Below are positions 18,955 through 28,159 of a stretch of 64,000 nt of DNA, one piece after another. Positions within the stretch are counted from its first letter, which is position 1; each line of letters starts with the position of its first letter. Position numbers and translations under genes: made by a program. This DNA comes from an uncultured Muribaculaceae bacterium (GTDB lineage: Bacteria; Bacteroidota; Bacteroidia; Bacteroidales; Muribaculaceae). The notes beneath the pieces are model-generated. The model ran no database searches and was not told the DNA's origin. It was given only the letters and a program-made list of their open reading frames with translations. The stretch covers positions 16,811-80,810 of the forward strand of contig CAJTXL010000012.1 of NCBI GenBank assembly GCA_910583525.1, given 5' to 3'.

Positions 18955-20430
18955 ATGACACTGAGTGCTAAAATCTTATCATTAGGCTTTATTCTCGCCT
19001 CTGCTGCCCCGTTTGGGGCGGCAGCCCGCGAGAGCGCCTTTCTCGACAAAGGTGTCGCGCCCATGTACTGGATGGCCTATGAAGAATGCTTCACCACCGA
19101 CCGCCCCCTGGCCGAAGACCGTTTCAAGGCAAATATCGACTGGGTGGCTGAAAATTTTCTCGGCTCAGGATACGACATGGTGTGTACCGACGGGTGGATA
19201 GAGCAGGGGCAGACTGTCGACCGCAACGGATATGTAACCAAATATAACTCCGAATGGGAGCATGATTTCGCCTACTGGATAGATTACTGCAAGCGGAAAG
19301 GGCTTAGTGCCGGAGTCTATTACGACCCTTTGTGGATGACATCGACCGCCTATCGGAAAAATCTGCCGATAGCCGGTTCGGACAAGCGCACACGCGACAT
19401 AAAAGGCGATAATGACTTCAACAGCTTTATCTACTGGGTAGATACCGACAAAGACGGAGCGGAGCAGTGGGTGAAAGGCTATGTGCGCCACTTCATCGAA
19501 CTCGGTTTCAAGTTTCTCAGAGTAGACTTCCTTAACATGTATGAGAACTCTTACGGCACCGGCCGGTACCGTAAGGCCTTGGAATGGATTTCGCAAGAGG
19601 CCGGCGACGAGATAATTGTCAGCATCGTCATGCCCAATAGCTATAATTGGGCACAGACCGAGCGGCCCAACGGCGACATGTTCCGTATAAGCGAAGATGT
19701 CTTCGGCGGAGGATTTGATTTTGTCAGTCAGCGACGTCGCGGCGTATACCAGGACGGTTGGGCCAATTGGGGAAACCTCTTCGACGGATTTCTTCATTAT
19801 AGCGTCATTCCGCGTTCCGAGATAATGATGGACGGCGACTTCATCCGCCTCAACACCTGCGTCACAAAAGCAGAAAAGCAATTCTGGCTTTCATTGCTGG
19901 TTATGGCAGGCTCGCCGCTGGCGATAGCCGACCAATACGACACCGCTTCGCCGGATGATTTGGAAATATACCGCAACAGCGAAGTGCTCGCACTGGTCCG
20001 CGAAGGCTTCCACGGCAAACCGCTTGCCCACGACCATGCCGATAGGGCAAACTCGTCGGTGTGGTGGGGGCGCACGGCATCGGGCGATGTAGTCGTGGCT
20101 TTGTTTAACCGCGAGGATACGCCTCAAATACGCACTTTCGACTTTTCGGTCTGCGGCGCCATATCATGCACCGGCCTGCGCGACCTTTGGACAGGCATCG
20201 ACATGGGCAAACCGGGCAGCCGGCTCAAGTTGAGCATCGAGCCTCACTCGTGCCGTCTGTTGCGCTTCACTCCGCTCTTGGAGGCGGCTGTGTCTGATGT
20301 GACCGTCGAGAACGCTGTCATGGCAGAAGCCTTCAACATCTATGGCGTGCCCGAAAACATCGATGCGCTTGAAGCCGGCATACACATTGTGAGGTACAGC
20401 GACGGCAGTATCCGCAAACTCATAAAATAA
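18955..20430 (+). CDS. GH27-like glycosidase with T9SS sorting domain (isomaltodextranase-like?)
   Basis: A 491-residue secreted enzyme with a signal peptide (to about residue 24) and a TIM barrel of clan GH-D. D191 in FLRVDFLN is the expected nucleophile and D248 in MFRISEDV the acid/base. The galactose-recognising DDGW motif of alpha-galactosidases reads TDGW (D79), which argues against a plain alpha-galactosidase. GH27 also contains isomalto-dextranases, and the SusE/F and GH97 neighbours point to alpha-glucan. The last ~35 residues (IYGVPENI, LEAGIHIVRYSDGS, RKLIK) form a T9SS sorting domain, so the enzyme should act at the surface. A paralog without this tail follows 18 bp downstream. 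Family is fairly sure; specificity is inferred. Confidence 0.82.
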   Translation: MTLSAKILSLGFILASAAPFGAAARESAFLDKGVAPMYWMAYEECFTTDRPLAEDRFKANIDWVAENFLGSGYDMVCTDGWIEQGQTVDRNGYVTKYNSEWEHDFAYWIDYCKRKGLSAGVYYDPLWMTSTAYRKNLPIAGSDKRTRDIKGDNDFNSFIYWVDTDKDGAEQWVKGYVRHFIELGFKFLRVDFLNMYENSYGTGRYRKALEWISQEAGDEIIVSIVMPNSYNWAQTERPNGDMFRISEDVFGGGFDFVSQRRRGVYQDGWANWGNLFDGFLHYSVIPRSEIMMDGDFIRLNTCVTKAEKQFWLSLLVMAGSPLAIADQYDTASPDDLEIYRNSEVLALVREGFHGKPLAHDHADRANSSVWWGRTASGDVVVALFNREDTPQIRTFDFSVCGAISCTGLRDLWTGIDMGKPGSRLKLSIEPHSCRLLRFTPLLEAAVSDVTVENAVMAEAFNIYGVPENIDALEAGIHIVRYSDGSIRKLIK

Positions 20431-20448
20431 CCTGAAAAAATTTAGACT

Positions 20449-21837
20449 ATGAAATATCATAAAATCATAATGGCTGCAATGTTAGCTGCAGCGCTCGCTC
20501 CGGCAACTGCATATGCGCGCGACAGCAAGGTTACGCGCCGAGGCGCCGGTCCTATGTACTGGATGGCCTACGAACAGTGTTTCGTAACCGACAAGGCTCT
20601 CTCTGAAGACAGGCTCAAACGAAACACCGACTGGGTGGCCGAAAACTTCCTTCCCTATGGTTTCGACATGATAAGCACCGACGGATGGATAGAGCAGGGA
20701 CAGACAGTCAACCGCTACGGCTACATCACAAAATACGACTCGGGCTGGACCCACGATTGGGCATACTGGGTTGAATATATAAAATCGAAGGGGCTGAAGG
20801 CCGGAATTTACTACGACCCTATGTGGATGACCCGTACGGCGTACGAAAAAAATCTGCACATAGCCGGTTCAGACAAACGAACTCAGGATGTGGCCGACCC
20901 CGGCAAGAAGTTCAACGATTTCATCTATTGGGTCGATGCCAATAAAGACGGTGCTGAAGCATGGATAAAAGGCTATGTGAAACATTTTATTGATTTGGGA
21001 TTTGACTTTCTGCGTGTCGACTTCGTGAACTATTACGAAAACACTTTCGGAAGCGAAACATACCGTCAGGCATTGCAATGGATTGCCGAAGCATGCGGCG
21101 ACGACATAATGTTCTCCCTGGTCATGCCCAACTGTTTCAACGACAGCGAAAACGAATTGCCCTATGCCGACATCATGCGTGTCAGTGAGGACGTCTTCGG
21201 CGGAGGTTTCGATTTTGTGAGCGGACGCCGAAGGGGCGTATATCAGGAAGGCTGGGCCAACTGGGGCAACGCTTTCGACGGCTTCATAGGATTTTCGGGG
21301 CTTGCCGGACGCGGTCGTCTCATAATGGACGGCGATTTCATACGCCTGAACACCTGCGAAACAGACGACGAACGCCGCTTCTGGGTATCGCTTATGGCAA
21401 TAACCGGTTCGCCTATAGCCATCGCCGACCAATACGACACCGGTGCCGGACTTGAGCACTTCTATCAGAACCGCGAAATACTCGAACTGAACAAGCTCGG
21501 TTTCGCTGCTCACCCCTTGTCGCCAAACATGAGTTCCACCAATTCATCCTATTGGGCCGGGCAGCTCCCTTGCGGCGACTGGGTTCTCGGACTCTTCAAC
21601 CGCGAGGACTCTCCCGTGACTGCCATCATAAATCTGGAACGTCAGCTCGGCATTCCCGGCGGCAGCGTGGAGAACGTCCGCGACCTTTGGACGGCTACCG
21701 ACCTCGGCCCTGCCGAAAAAACGTTCCGAACCGACATCGCGGCCCACTCCTGCCGTGTGTTGCGCCTGAAAGCAACAAACAAGCGCTATCAGGCCGAAGC
21801 AGGCGGTGCGCGCGGCAAAGCAAAATACAATATCTGA
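20449..21837 (+). CDS. GH27-like glycosidase, periplasmic paralog with CBM remnant
   Basis: A 462-residue enzyme with a signal peptide (to about residue 23, ATAYA) and the same TIM barrel as the preceding gene. D191 (FLRVDFVN) and D248 (MRVSEDV) align with its nucleophile and acid/base, and TDGW is kept. It has no T9SS tail, so it should remain in the periplasm and trim imported fragments. The C-terminus after the barrel's beta-sandwich ends abruptly in RYQAEAGGARGKAKYNI, which resembles the first strand of a CBM6/CBM35 module with nothing after it. The next gene carries what looks like the remainder. Specificity is inferred, as for its paralog. Confidence 0.82.
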   Translation: MKYHKIIMAAMLAAALAPATAYARDSKVTRRGAGPMYWMAYEQCFVTDKALSEDRLKRNTDWVAENFLPYGFDMISTDGWIEQGQTVNRYGYITKYDSGWTHDWAYWVEYIKSKGLKAGIYYDPMWMTRTAYEKNLHIAGSDKRTQDVADPGKKFNDFIYWVDANKDGAEAWIKGYVKHFIDLGFDFLRVDFVNYYENTFGSETYRQALQWIAEACGDDIMFSLVMPNCFNDSENELPYADIMRVSEDVFGGGFDFVSGRRRGVYQEGWANWGNAFDGFIGFSGLAGRGRLIMDGDFIRLNTCETDDERRFWVSLMAITGSPIAIADQYDTGAGLEHFYQNREILELNKLGFAAHPLSPNMSSTNSSYWAGQLPCGDWVLGLFNREDSPVTAIINLERQLGIPGGSVENVRDLWTATDLGPAEKTFRTDIAAHSCRVLRLKATNKRYQAEAGGARGKAKYNI

Positions 21838-21856
21838 ACCATATAAAGAAGCCACA

Positions 21857-22267
21857 ATGAAAAAGTCAGCATCAATACTCGTAGCTGCAATATTCGCAAT
21901 GTCTGTAATGTGCGGCTGCAAAAACGATTGGACTATCTCCGAATTGCCCCCTGTGCCCGAAAAGGCCGACGGTAACGGTTATGTGAGCGGGTTCGACGGA
22001 GAAGGCTCAGGCCTTATAATCCCTGTTGAAGTTGCCGCCGCCGGCGACTATAATATAGTGGTGCGCGGACGTGCCGCGTCAGACGCCGCAGCAGGAACCG
22101 GCATCATAAGTGCAGGCGAATCCTCTGCCAATCTGACATTCGACAAAGCATACCAATGGACCGACGTTTCGGTAAAGCTCTCGCTCAAGGCCGGTGTAAA
22201 CGACATCGACATCGCTGCCGGCCCGGGCAACGGACTCTTCGAAATCGACTATATTGAACTGAAATGA
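21857..22267 (+). CDS. Small lipoprotein with CBM6/CBM35-like fold
   Basis: A 136-residue lipoprotein: signal peptide with lipobox (VMCGC, probably C21), a short linker rich in proline, then about 95 residues of beta-sandwich sequence (GNGYVSGFDG, AAAGDYNIVVRGR, KAGVNDIDIAAG, ending FEIDYIELK). That pattern fits CBM6/CBM35-like modules, though the usual first strand (YQAE) is absent; it appears at the very end of the upstream GH27-like gene. ATG 21857 lies 19 bp after that gene's stop; reading further upstream would run into that gene. The stop overlaps the GH97 start by 4 bp. It may be a surface glycan-binding accessory. Fold assignment is moderate, ligand unknown. Confidence 0.7.
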   Translation: MKKSASILVAAIFAMSVMCGCKNDWTISELPPVPEKADGNGYVSGFDGEGSGLIIPVEVAAAGDYNIVVRGRAASDAAAGTGIISAGESSANLTFDKAYQWTDVSVKLSLKAGVNDIDIAAGPGNGLFEIDYIELK

Positions 22268-24270
22268 GATTATTCTTTTTGATTTCGGCCATGTTGGTCG
22301 CTATGGCGCCGGGCATTGTGCCCGATGCGATGGCGGCCGACATGGCTGCTGTTACTTCGCCAGACGGGCGTATACGCGTAGAAGTCGCAATCGGCGACGG
22401 ACGCACATTGTTCTACTCTGTCAGCCGCGACGGACAGCCCATAATCGAGCCTTCGCGTTTGGGCTTGGAGATAAAGGATTTGCCTGATATGGCCGACGGG
22501 TTCACCATCGACAAGGCGAGCACCGCCTCAAAAGCTGAAACTTGGCACCCGGTGTGGGGCGAAGAATCGGCAATATACAATAATTACAGAGAGTTGCGCT
22601 TGTCCTTGTCGCAGAAAAAGCTGGCTCCGGAACGAAAGATAGCCGTGGTCTTCCGCGTGTTCGACGACGGTATCGGTTTCCGCTATGAATTTCCGCGACA
22701 AGCTAAACTCGGCGATTTCACCATTACGGACGAACTTACCGAATTCGCTTTCACGGGGCGGCACACCACATGGTCGCTCCCTGTAGAAGGGATACGCTTT
22801 TATGAAGGGCTGTTCCGTAAACTTCCCATCGATTCAGTAGGTTGGGCCAGCACGCCTGTGACCATACGCACCGATTCGGGTTTGCACATGGCTTTGCATG
22901 AGGCAAATCTTACCGATTATGCCGCCATGAACGTAAAGGCGACTCCCGGCAGCAATACTCTCCGTGCGGCTCTCACCCCATGGTCGACAGGCGACAAGGT
23001 TTACGTCACCGATGTGCGCGTCACTCCTTGGCGCACTCTCATAATAGCTGACAATGCCGGCGACATGATGCTGTCGCGTCTCATGCTTAATCTCAATGAA
23101 CCGTGCGCTCTGACAGACACTTCGTGGATAAAGCCACAACGTTATATAGGGGTATGGTGGGCATATCACATGAAGAAAAACACCTGGGAGGATGGTCCGG
23201 CACACGGGGCTACTACCGAAAACGTGAAGCGCCATATCGATTTCGCTGCCTGCAACAACTTCAACGGCGTGCTTGTAGAAGGATGGAATCCCGATTGGCG
23301 CACATGGGACTTCAGCTACACGCAATCGTATCCCGACTTCGACCTTCCCGAACTTGCCCGTTACGCCAAATCTAAAGGCGTGAGCCTGATAGGACATCAC
23401 GAAACTGGCGGACGCATACGTAACTATGAAGAGCAGATGGAGCAGGGGATGGCGCTGTATGAGCAAAACGGCATGCACTTCGTAAAGACCGGCTATGTCG
23501 GCGACCTACTTGACGACCGCGAGCGTCACAGCAGCCAATTCGGGGTGCGCCACTACCGCAAAGTCATCGAGGCCGCGGCACGGCATCGCCTTGCAATAGA
23601 CAACCACGAACCTGTGATTCCGACCGGTCTGCAACGCACATTCCCTAACCTGATGACCCAAGAAGGTGTGCGTGGTCAGGAATGGAACGCATGGTGCCCC
23701 GAAGGAGGCAATCCGCCCGAGCATACCGTGACTCTTCCGTTCACCCGTGGCCTGGCCGGACCTATGGATTATACTCCGGCGATATTCGACTTCCGCAACG
23801 AGACATTTCCGCAGACACGGCCCAACACCACCTTGGCCAAGCAGCTGGCCCTGTTTGTCATTCTGTATTCACCGCTACAGATGGCTGCCGATATGATTGA
23901 GAGCTATCAGGAAAATCCCGGCCCGTTCCAATTTCTGTGCGACTGTCCGACCGATTGGGACAAAACAGTATACCCCGAGGCTGAAATCGGAGAATATGTT
24001 ACTGTGGCACGCAAACAGAAAGATGGCGATACCTGGTATATAGGCAGCGCCACGGGTGCTTCGGCCAGGTGCGCCGAGATAAAGCTTGATTTCCTTGACC
24101 CCGATGCCCGATATATGGCTACAATCTACCGCGACGGCCCCGATGCCGACTACCTTGACAATCCCTACCCCGTGCTGATAGAGCGCCGGGAGGTAACTGC
24201 TGACAACACCCTTGCCATTCCGCAAGGACGTAGCGGCGGAGCCGCAATCAAGATTGCAAAAATAGCATAA
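22264..24270 (+). CDS. GH97 alpha-glucosidase-type enzyme, inverting
   Basis: A 668-residue GH97 enzyme with a signal peptide (to about residue 24), an N-terminal beta-sandwich (about 25-285), a TIM barrel (about 290-560) and a C-terminal sheet. E380 (in GHHET), E449 (in DNHEP) and E473 (in GQEWN) have the same spacing (69 and 24 residues) as Glu439, Glu508 and Glu532 of SusB, so the inverting alpha-glucosidase mechanism is expected and not the retaining alpha-galactosidase type with its Asp nucleophile. It probably releases glucose from imported alpha-glucooligosaccharides in the periplasm. It is clearly diverged from the SusB-like gene that follows, suggesting a different linkage or chain-length preference. 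Confidence 0.92.
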   Translation: MRLFFLISAMLVAMAPGIVPDAMAADMAAVTSPDGRIRVEVAIGDGRTLFYSVSRDGQPIIEPSRLGLEIKDLPDMADGFTIDKASTASKAETWHPVWGEESAIYNNYRELRLSLSQKKLAPERKIAVVFRVFDDGIGFRYEFPRQAKLGDFTITDELTEFAFTGRHTTWSLPVEGIRFYEGLFRKLPIDSVGWASTPVTIRTDSGLHMALHEANLTDYAAMNVKATPGSNTLRAALTPWSTGDKVYVTDVRVTPWRTLIIADNAGDMMLSRLMLNLNEPCALTDTSWIKPQRYIGVWWAYHMKKNTWEDGPAHGATTENVKRHIDFAACNNFNGVLVEGWNPDWRTWDFSYTQSYPDFDLPELARYAKSKGVSLIGHHETGGRIRNYEEQMEQGMALYEQNGMHFVKTGYVGDLLDDRERHSSQFGVRHYRKVIEAAARHRLAIDNHEPVIPTGLQRTFPNLMTQEGVRGQEWNAWCPEGGNPPEHTVTLPFTRGLAGPMDYTPAIFDFRNETFPQTRPNTTLAKQLALFVILYSPLQMAADMIESYQENPGPFQFLCDCPTDWDKTVYPEAEIGEYVTVARKQKDGDTWYIGSATGASARCAEIKLDFLDPDARYMATIYRDGPDADYLDNPYPVLIERREVTADNTLAIPQGRSGGAAIKIAKIA

Positions 24271-24297
24271 ATACCCACATACCCTTCTATTGGAACA

Positions 24298-26412
24298 ATG
24301 AAAACACTACTTGCAGCCACATTGCTTTTTGTGGGCATGAACTTATGGGCTGAGCCGGTGAGTACTCTGTCGCCCGACGGACAAATCGCCGTAGGCTTCG
24401 ACGTACTCGACGGACGCCCCACGTACAATGTCACATACAAAGGTCGGCAGGTGATAGCTCCGTCACGACTCGGAATAGACCTCGACCTTGGACCCGACCT
24501 TATCGACGGCTTCGAAATTGTTAAGACGAGCACGGTTTCTTTCGACCAGACATGGCAACCCGTCTGGGGCGAAAACAAAAATATACGCAACCACTACAAC
24601 GAATTGCTTGTGGAAATGCGCCAACCGTCTACAAACCGCCTCATGAACCTGCGTTTCCGCGTGTACGACGACGGTATGGGCTTTCGCTACGAGTTCCCCG
24701 AACAGGGCCCCGGTTTTGTGTATTTTGTCATAAAACAGGAAAAGTCGGAGTTTGCAATGACCGGCGACCACACGGCATGGTGGATTGCCGGCGACTACGA
24801 CACTCAGGAATATAACTACACCGAGTCGCGGCTGTCACAAATACGCTCCCTGCTGCCCGGCTCTATCGACGGAAATGTGTCGCAGACGCCGTTCTCTCCG
24901 ACCGGAGTGCAGACTTCGCTTCAGCTTAAGACCGACGATGGCGTGTATATAAATCTGCACGAAGCGGCCTTGGTAGATTATTCTGCAATGCACCTCAACC
25001 TTAACGACTCGACAATGGTGTTCGAGTCGTGGCTGACGCCCGACGCTCAAGGCAACGCCGTGCACATGCAGGCGCCGGCGGTAACGCCGTGGCGCACCGC
25101 CATAATCACCGACGACGCCTGCCGTACACTCGCCTCAAACCTGATTTTAAATCTCAACGAGCCTTGCGCTTACGGCGATACTTCATGGATAAAGCCGGTG
25201 AAATATATCGGCGTATGGTGGGAGATGATTACCGGCAAGAGTCAATGGTCCTACACCGCCGATGTTCCTTCTATAAAACTTGAAACCATCGACTACACCA
25301 AGGTGAAGCCCCACGGGCAGCATGGCGCCACTACCGAAAACGTACGCCGCTACATCGACTTCGCGGCAAAGCATGGCTTCGATCAGGTGCTTGTAGAAGG
25401 CTGGAACATCGGATGGGAAGATTGGATAGGAAAGTCGAAAGACAAGGTGTTCGACTTTGTAACTCCATATCCCGACTTCGATCTCGACGGCCTTAATGAA
25501 TATGCCCGTTCAAAAGGAGTGCGCCTGATGATGCACCACGAGACTTCAGGCTCGATACGCAACTATGAACGCCACATGGAGAAGGCATATGCCTTCATGG
25601 AAAAATACGGTTACAACGCCGTGAAATCGGGCTACGTGGGCAATATGATTCCGCGTGGCGAGCACCACTACGGACAATGGATGAACGACCATTATCTGCA
25701 TGCGGTAAAAGAGGCCGCCAAGCACCGTATAATGGTTAACGCACACGAGGCGACACGCCCTACCGGGCTTTGCCGCACATATCCCAACCTAATCGGCAAC
25801 GAAAGCGCGCGCGGAACCGAATATGAAGCTAATGCCGGCCTTAATGTAAACCACACCACGATACTGCCGTTTACACGTCTCCAGGGTGGGCCGATGGATT
25901 TCACTCCCGGTATTTTCGAAATGGATATGAGCAAACTTAACCCCGGCAACACAGCGGTGGTAAGGAGCACCATACCGCGACAGCTCGCTCTGTATGTGAC
26001 AATGTACAGCCCCTTGCAGATGGCCGCTGACCTGCCCGAACACTACGAGCAGCATATGGACGCATTCCAATTCATAAAAGATGTGGCCGTGGATTGGGAT
26101 GAAAGCCGCTACTTGGAAGCCGAACCGGGCCGGTATATCGTTGTCGCACGCAAGGCAAAGGGTAGCGACGATTGGTTCGTGGGCTGTACGTCCGGCGAGC
26201 AAGGGCACAAGTCGACGCTTTCGCTCGACTTCCTCGAACCGGGCCGTAAGTACAAGGCAACCATATATGCCGATGCACCCGATGCCGACTATAGGACAAA
26301 TCCGAAGGCTTACACCATATCAACCAAAAAAGTTACATCGAAGACGCGTCTACGCATGGCTGCCGCTCCCGGTGGGGGATATGCCATTGCAATCACGCCT
26401 TTAGATATTTGA
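24298..26412 (+). CDS. susB: GH97 alpha-glucosidase, SusB-like
   Basis: A 704-residue enzyme very like Bacteroides SusB (about 738 residues). Signal peptide (to about residue 18, NLWA), N-terminal sandwich, TIM barrel and C-terminal sheet are in order. E415 (MMHHET), E484 (VNAHEA) and E508 (RGTEYE) correspond to SusB Glu439, Glu508 and Glu532, and the segment VKSGYVGNMIPRGEHHYGQW is characteristic of the inverting branch. It hydrolyses alpha-1,4- and often alpha-1,6-linked glucose oligosaccharides in the periplasm. Last gene of the PUL; a hairpin follows 30 bp downstream. Its presence is the best single reason to assign the locus to an alpha-glucan. Confidence 0.94.
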   Translation: MKTLLAATLLFVGMNLWAEPVSTLSPDGQIAVGFDVLDGRPTYNVTYKGRQVIAPSRLGIDLDLGPDLIDGFEIVKTSTVSFDQTWQPVWGENKNIRNHYNELLVEMRQPSTNRLMNLRFRVYDDGMGFRYEFPEQGPGFVYFVIKQEKSEFAMTGDHTAWWIAGDYDTQEYNYTESRLSQIRSLLPGSIDGNVSQTPFSPTGVQTSLQLKTDDGVYINLHEAALVDYSAMHLNLNDSTMVFESWLTPDAQGNAVHMQAPAVTPWRTAIITDDACRTLASNLILNLNEPCAYGDTSWIKPVKYIGVWWEMITGKSQWSYTADVPSIKLETIDYTKVKPHGQHGATTENVRRYIDFAAKHGFDQVLVEGWNIGWEDWIGKSKDKVFDFVTPYPDFDLDGLNEYARSKGVRLMMHHETSGSIRNYERHMEKAYAFMEKYGYNAVKSGYVGNMIPRGEHHYGQWMNDHYLHAVKEAAKHRIMVNAHEATRPTGLCRTYPNLIGNESARGTEYEANAGLNVNHTTILPFTRLQGGPMDFTPGIFEMDMSKLNPGNTAVVRSTIPRQLALYVTMYSPLQMAADLPEHYEQHMDAFQFIKDVAVDWDESRYLEAEPGRYIVVARKAKGSDDWFVGCTSGEQGHKSTLSLDFLEPGRKYKATIYADAPDADYRTNPKAYTISTKKVTSKTRLRMAAAPGGGYAIAITPLDI

Positions 26413-26442
26413 CCTGAACCGGTTCTGCATCTTTCAATGCCA

Positions 26443-26472
26443 AGGGCTGGAGAATTTTGTTTCTTCAGCCCT
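26443..26472 (+). terminator. Terminator-like hairpin at the end of the PUL
   Basis: A 12-bp stem (AGGGCTGGAGAA with TTCTTCAGCCCT, one G.U pair) closes on a 6-nt loop, 30 bp after the SusB-like stop. No long T run follows, so termination may be imperfect. Confidence 0.6.
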
Positions 26473-26580
26473 AATGCTATATCGACCGCTAATGAATGGT
26501 TTTGTCAATTCCGGCCTGTATTGAGGAAAAGTATGCCAGGATTTTGTAATGCGCTATTTCCGTGTTTCGGCTATTTTGCG

Positions 26581-26588
26581 TAAATTTG
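26581..26588 (+). promoter_or_regulatory. Candidate -7 element for the mlaE-mlaF operon
   Basis: TAAATTTG matches TAnnTTTG and lies 42 bp before the mlaE ATG. No clear TTG appears at the ideal distance upstream; TTTC at 26557-26560 is the nearest candidate. Confidence 0.45.
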
Positions 26589-26630
26589 CAACCCTTGGCA
26601 TTGCTTTATGTCAAGGTAAAAAGATAAAAC

Positions 26631-27380
26631 ATGATTATAACAAATTCACTGGCCACTTTTGGCCGATACTGCATGTTTCTGTGGCGCACGCTATCATTGC
26701 CCGACCGTTGGTCGGTGTTCGGCAAGCGCACTTTGCAGGAAGTGTCGAAACTCGGCATCGACTCTATTCCGTTGGTACTGATAATATCGGTGTTCATTGG
26801 CGCCGTCATTGCCATACAGATGCAAATCAACATAGCGTCGCCGCTTATTCCGGCATATGCCGTAGGCCTGGCTACGCGCGATATCGTGCTGCTCGAATTC
26901 TCAAACTCAATCCTTTGCCTTATTCTTGCCGGCAAGGTCGGCTCCAACATAGCCTCTGAAATAGGAACTATGCGTGTCACAGAGCAAATCGACGCTCTCG
27001 ACATCATGGGCGTTAACTCGGCAAACTTTTTGGTGCTTCCCAAAATTGTCGCTTTCGTAGCGTTTATGCCGATTCTGTCAGTACTTTGTATGGGAACTTC
27101 AATTCTCGGCGGCTACGGTGTGTCTGTTTTCACAGACCTGATAACAGAGTCACGCTTCCTATATGGTCTCCAGGCATTCTTCCAGGAGTGGTATATATGG
27201 TATGGAATCATCAAATCGGTGGTGTTCGCGTTCATCATTGCCACGACCGCCTCATTCTACGGCTATTATGTCAAAGGCGGTGCCCTGCAGGTGGGTAAGG
27301 CCAGTACCGACGGCGTGGTCAGCAGCAGCATCTTCATCCTGCTCTTCGACGTTATTCTCACAAAACTCTTGCTGCAATGA
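26631..27380 (+). CDS. mlaE: MlaE-family ABC transporter permease
   Basis: A 249-residue inner-membrane permease of the lipid-transport MlaE family. Five or so hydrophobic segments are seen, with the family core LILAGKVGSNIASEIGTM followed by EQIDALDIMGVN. With the MlaF ATPase it should move phospholipids between the membranes to keep outer-membrane asymmetry. The stop overlaps the ATPase start by 4 bp. No MlaD-type substrate-binding protein is adjacent in this window, so the partner must be encoded elsewhere. Confidence 0.93.
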   Translation: MIITNSLATFGRYCMFLWRTLSLPDRWSVFGKRTLQEVSKLGIDSIPLVLIISVFIGAVIAIQMQINIASPLIPAYAVGLATRDIVLLEFSNSILCLILAGKVGSNIASEIGTMRVTEQIDALDIMGVNSANFLVLPKIVAFVAFMPILSVLCMGTSILGGYGVSVFTDLITESRFLYGLQAFFQEWYIWYGIIKSVVFAFIIATTASFYGYYVKGGALQVGKASTDGVVSSSIFILLFDVILTKLLLQ

Positions 27381-28159
27381 TTGAAATACGCAACCTTACC
27401 AAATCGTTCGACGGGCGCACCGTTCTGCATAGCCTCGATGCGACATTCTACACCGGCAAGACAAACCTAATAATAGGGCAGAGCGGCTCGGGCAAGACAG
27501 TGCTGATGAAAAGCCTCGTCGGACTTATGACGCCCGAGCAGGGCGAAATCCTCTTCGACGGCCGCAATCTGCTGTCAATGAAACGAGAAGAGGTCAAAGA
27601 GCTGCGCAAGGAAATCGGCATGCTGTTTCAAGGCTCGGCACTGTTCGACAGTGAGACGGTGCTCGGAAATGTCATGTTTCCCTTGCAGATGTTTACCGAC
27701 ATGAGCCGTGCCGAGATGCGCGACCGCGCCATGTTCTGCATAGAGCGTGTAAACCTCAAAGGAGCGGAAAACAAATACCCCTCCGAAATTTCGGGCGGCA
27801 TGCAGAAGCGTGTCGCAATTGCCCGTGCAATAGCTCTTAACCCGAAATATCTTTTCTGCGACGAACCGAACTCGGGTCTCGACCCCAAGACATCGATACT
27901 TATCGACGAACTCCTCAGTGACATCACCCACGAGTACAACATCACAACCGTAATCAACACGCACGACATGAACAGTGTGCTTGGTATCGGTGAGAACATC
28001 GTGTTCATCAAAGGAGGCTACCGCGAGTGGGTCGGCGATATGAGCCAGATTTACAATACGTCAAACGAAGCCCTCAACGACTTCGTCTTCGCAACACGGC
28101 TGTTTCAGGAAGTGCGCGAATACGTAGCCGAAAACGGCACCATACAGCAGCGCAAATGA
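27377..28159 (+). CDS. mlaF: MlaF-family ABC transporter ATP-binding protein
   Basis: A 260-residue ATPase. Walker A is GQSGSGKT (34-41), the signature is ISGGMQKR, Walker B is YLFCDEP and the switch histidine lies in NTHDMNS. It energises the MlaE permease encoded just upstream with a 4-bp overlap. Its own stop overlaps the start of the polymerase delta' gene by 4 bp, so lipid transport and replication genes are translationally linked here, which reads as operon packing and not as a functional link. Confidence 0.94.
   Translation: MIEIRNLTKSFDGRTVLHSLDATFYTGKTNLIIGQSGSGKTVLMKSLVGLMTPEQGEILFDGRNLLSMKREEVKELRKEIGMLFQGSALFDSETVLGNVMFPLQMFTDMSRAEMRDRAMFCIERVNLKGAENKYPSEISGGMQKRVAIARAIALNPKYLFCDEPNSGLDPKTSILIDELLSDITHEYNITTVINTHDMNSVLGIGENIVFIKGGYREWVGDMSQIYNTSNEALNDFVFATRLFQEVREYVAENGTIQQRK

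Noticed and set aside
28027..28155. Upstream extension of holB inside mlaF
   Set aside because: Antiphase mlaF sequence; the delta' N-terminus and an ATGA overlap start at 28156.
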